Source: an uncultured Oscillospiraceae bacterium
GTDB taxonomy: Bacteria; Bacillota; Clostridia; Oscillospirales; Ruminococcaceae
Direction of reading: 5' to 3'
Length of the DNA stretch: 13,332 bases
Assembly (NCBI GenBank): GCA_934457235.1
Contig: CAKSHT010000058.1
Span: forward strand, 1 to 13,332
The position numbers and the translations under genes were made by a program. Below are positions 13,298 through 13,332 of this stretch, piece by piece (within the stretch, counting starts at the first letter, position 1; each line of letters starts with the position of its first letter). The notes under the pieces were generated by a model. That model was not told the origin of the DNA. It saw only the letters and a list, made by a program, of their open reading frames with translations, and searched no databases.

Positions 13298-13332
13298 CAG
13301 TCTGTCGAAAAAGTAAATTTTGCCCGCGAAGC

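Overview
The window reads as chromosomal DNA of an anaerobic, endospore-lineage Firmicute, most likely a Ruminococcus-like member of the Oscillospiraceae. The grounds are a SpoIIID sporulation regulator, an electron-bifurcating NfnAB pair typical of strict anaerobes, a surface protein with an SPDTG-type sorting tail, Gram-positive Shine-Dalgarno sites and near-consensus sigma-A promoters. No tRNA, rRNA, CRISPR array or prophage gene was seen.

Layout. 1-115: the last 37 codons of an unidentified plus-strand gene, sharing a bidirectional terminator with the next operon. 151-2246 (minus): murA then a walJ/yycJ-type metallo-beta-lactamase-fold gene, coupled through TGATG. 2247-2763: AT-rich spacer with divergent promoters. 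2764-3495 (plus): a secreted protein of unknown function, probably wall-anchored. 3706-4008 (minus): spoIIID, with a sigma-E-like promoter and a puzzling start. 4157-4332: copy 1 of a 176-bp foldback element. 4474-5403 (plus): cysK, with overlapping dyads at its promoter. 5507-7739 (minus): nfnA-nfnB. 7849-7922: a large hairpin. 7930-11788 (minus): four genes in the order alpha/beta hydrolase, sirtuin, double zinc-ribbon membrane protein, tandem-TPM membrane protein. Copy 2 of the 176-bp element sits between the second and third. 11892-13269 (plus): a promoter, a leader resembling a fluoride (crcB-type) riboswitch, and an NHA/SLC9B-like cation:proton antiporter, closed by a strong terminator.

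How the genes work together. murA/walJ is a cell-envelope unit. nfnAB balances NADH, NADPH and ferredoxin, and cysK makes cysteine. The four-gene minus-strand cluster was probably one tight operon: removing copy 2 and one copy of its 6-bp target duplication leaves only 13 nt between the sirtuin stop and the zinc-ribbon start. The antiporter leader carries the hallmark fluoride-aptamer segments, including the nucleotides that form the fluoride site, although its pseudoknot pairs in only 4 of 6 positions.

The least ordinary items are the pair of inverted 176-bp elements (170/176 identical) with a readable insertion event, the riboswitch-like antiporter leader, and the displaced Shine-Dalgarno of spoIIID.
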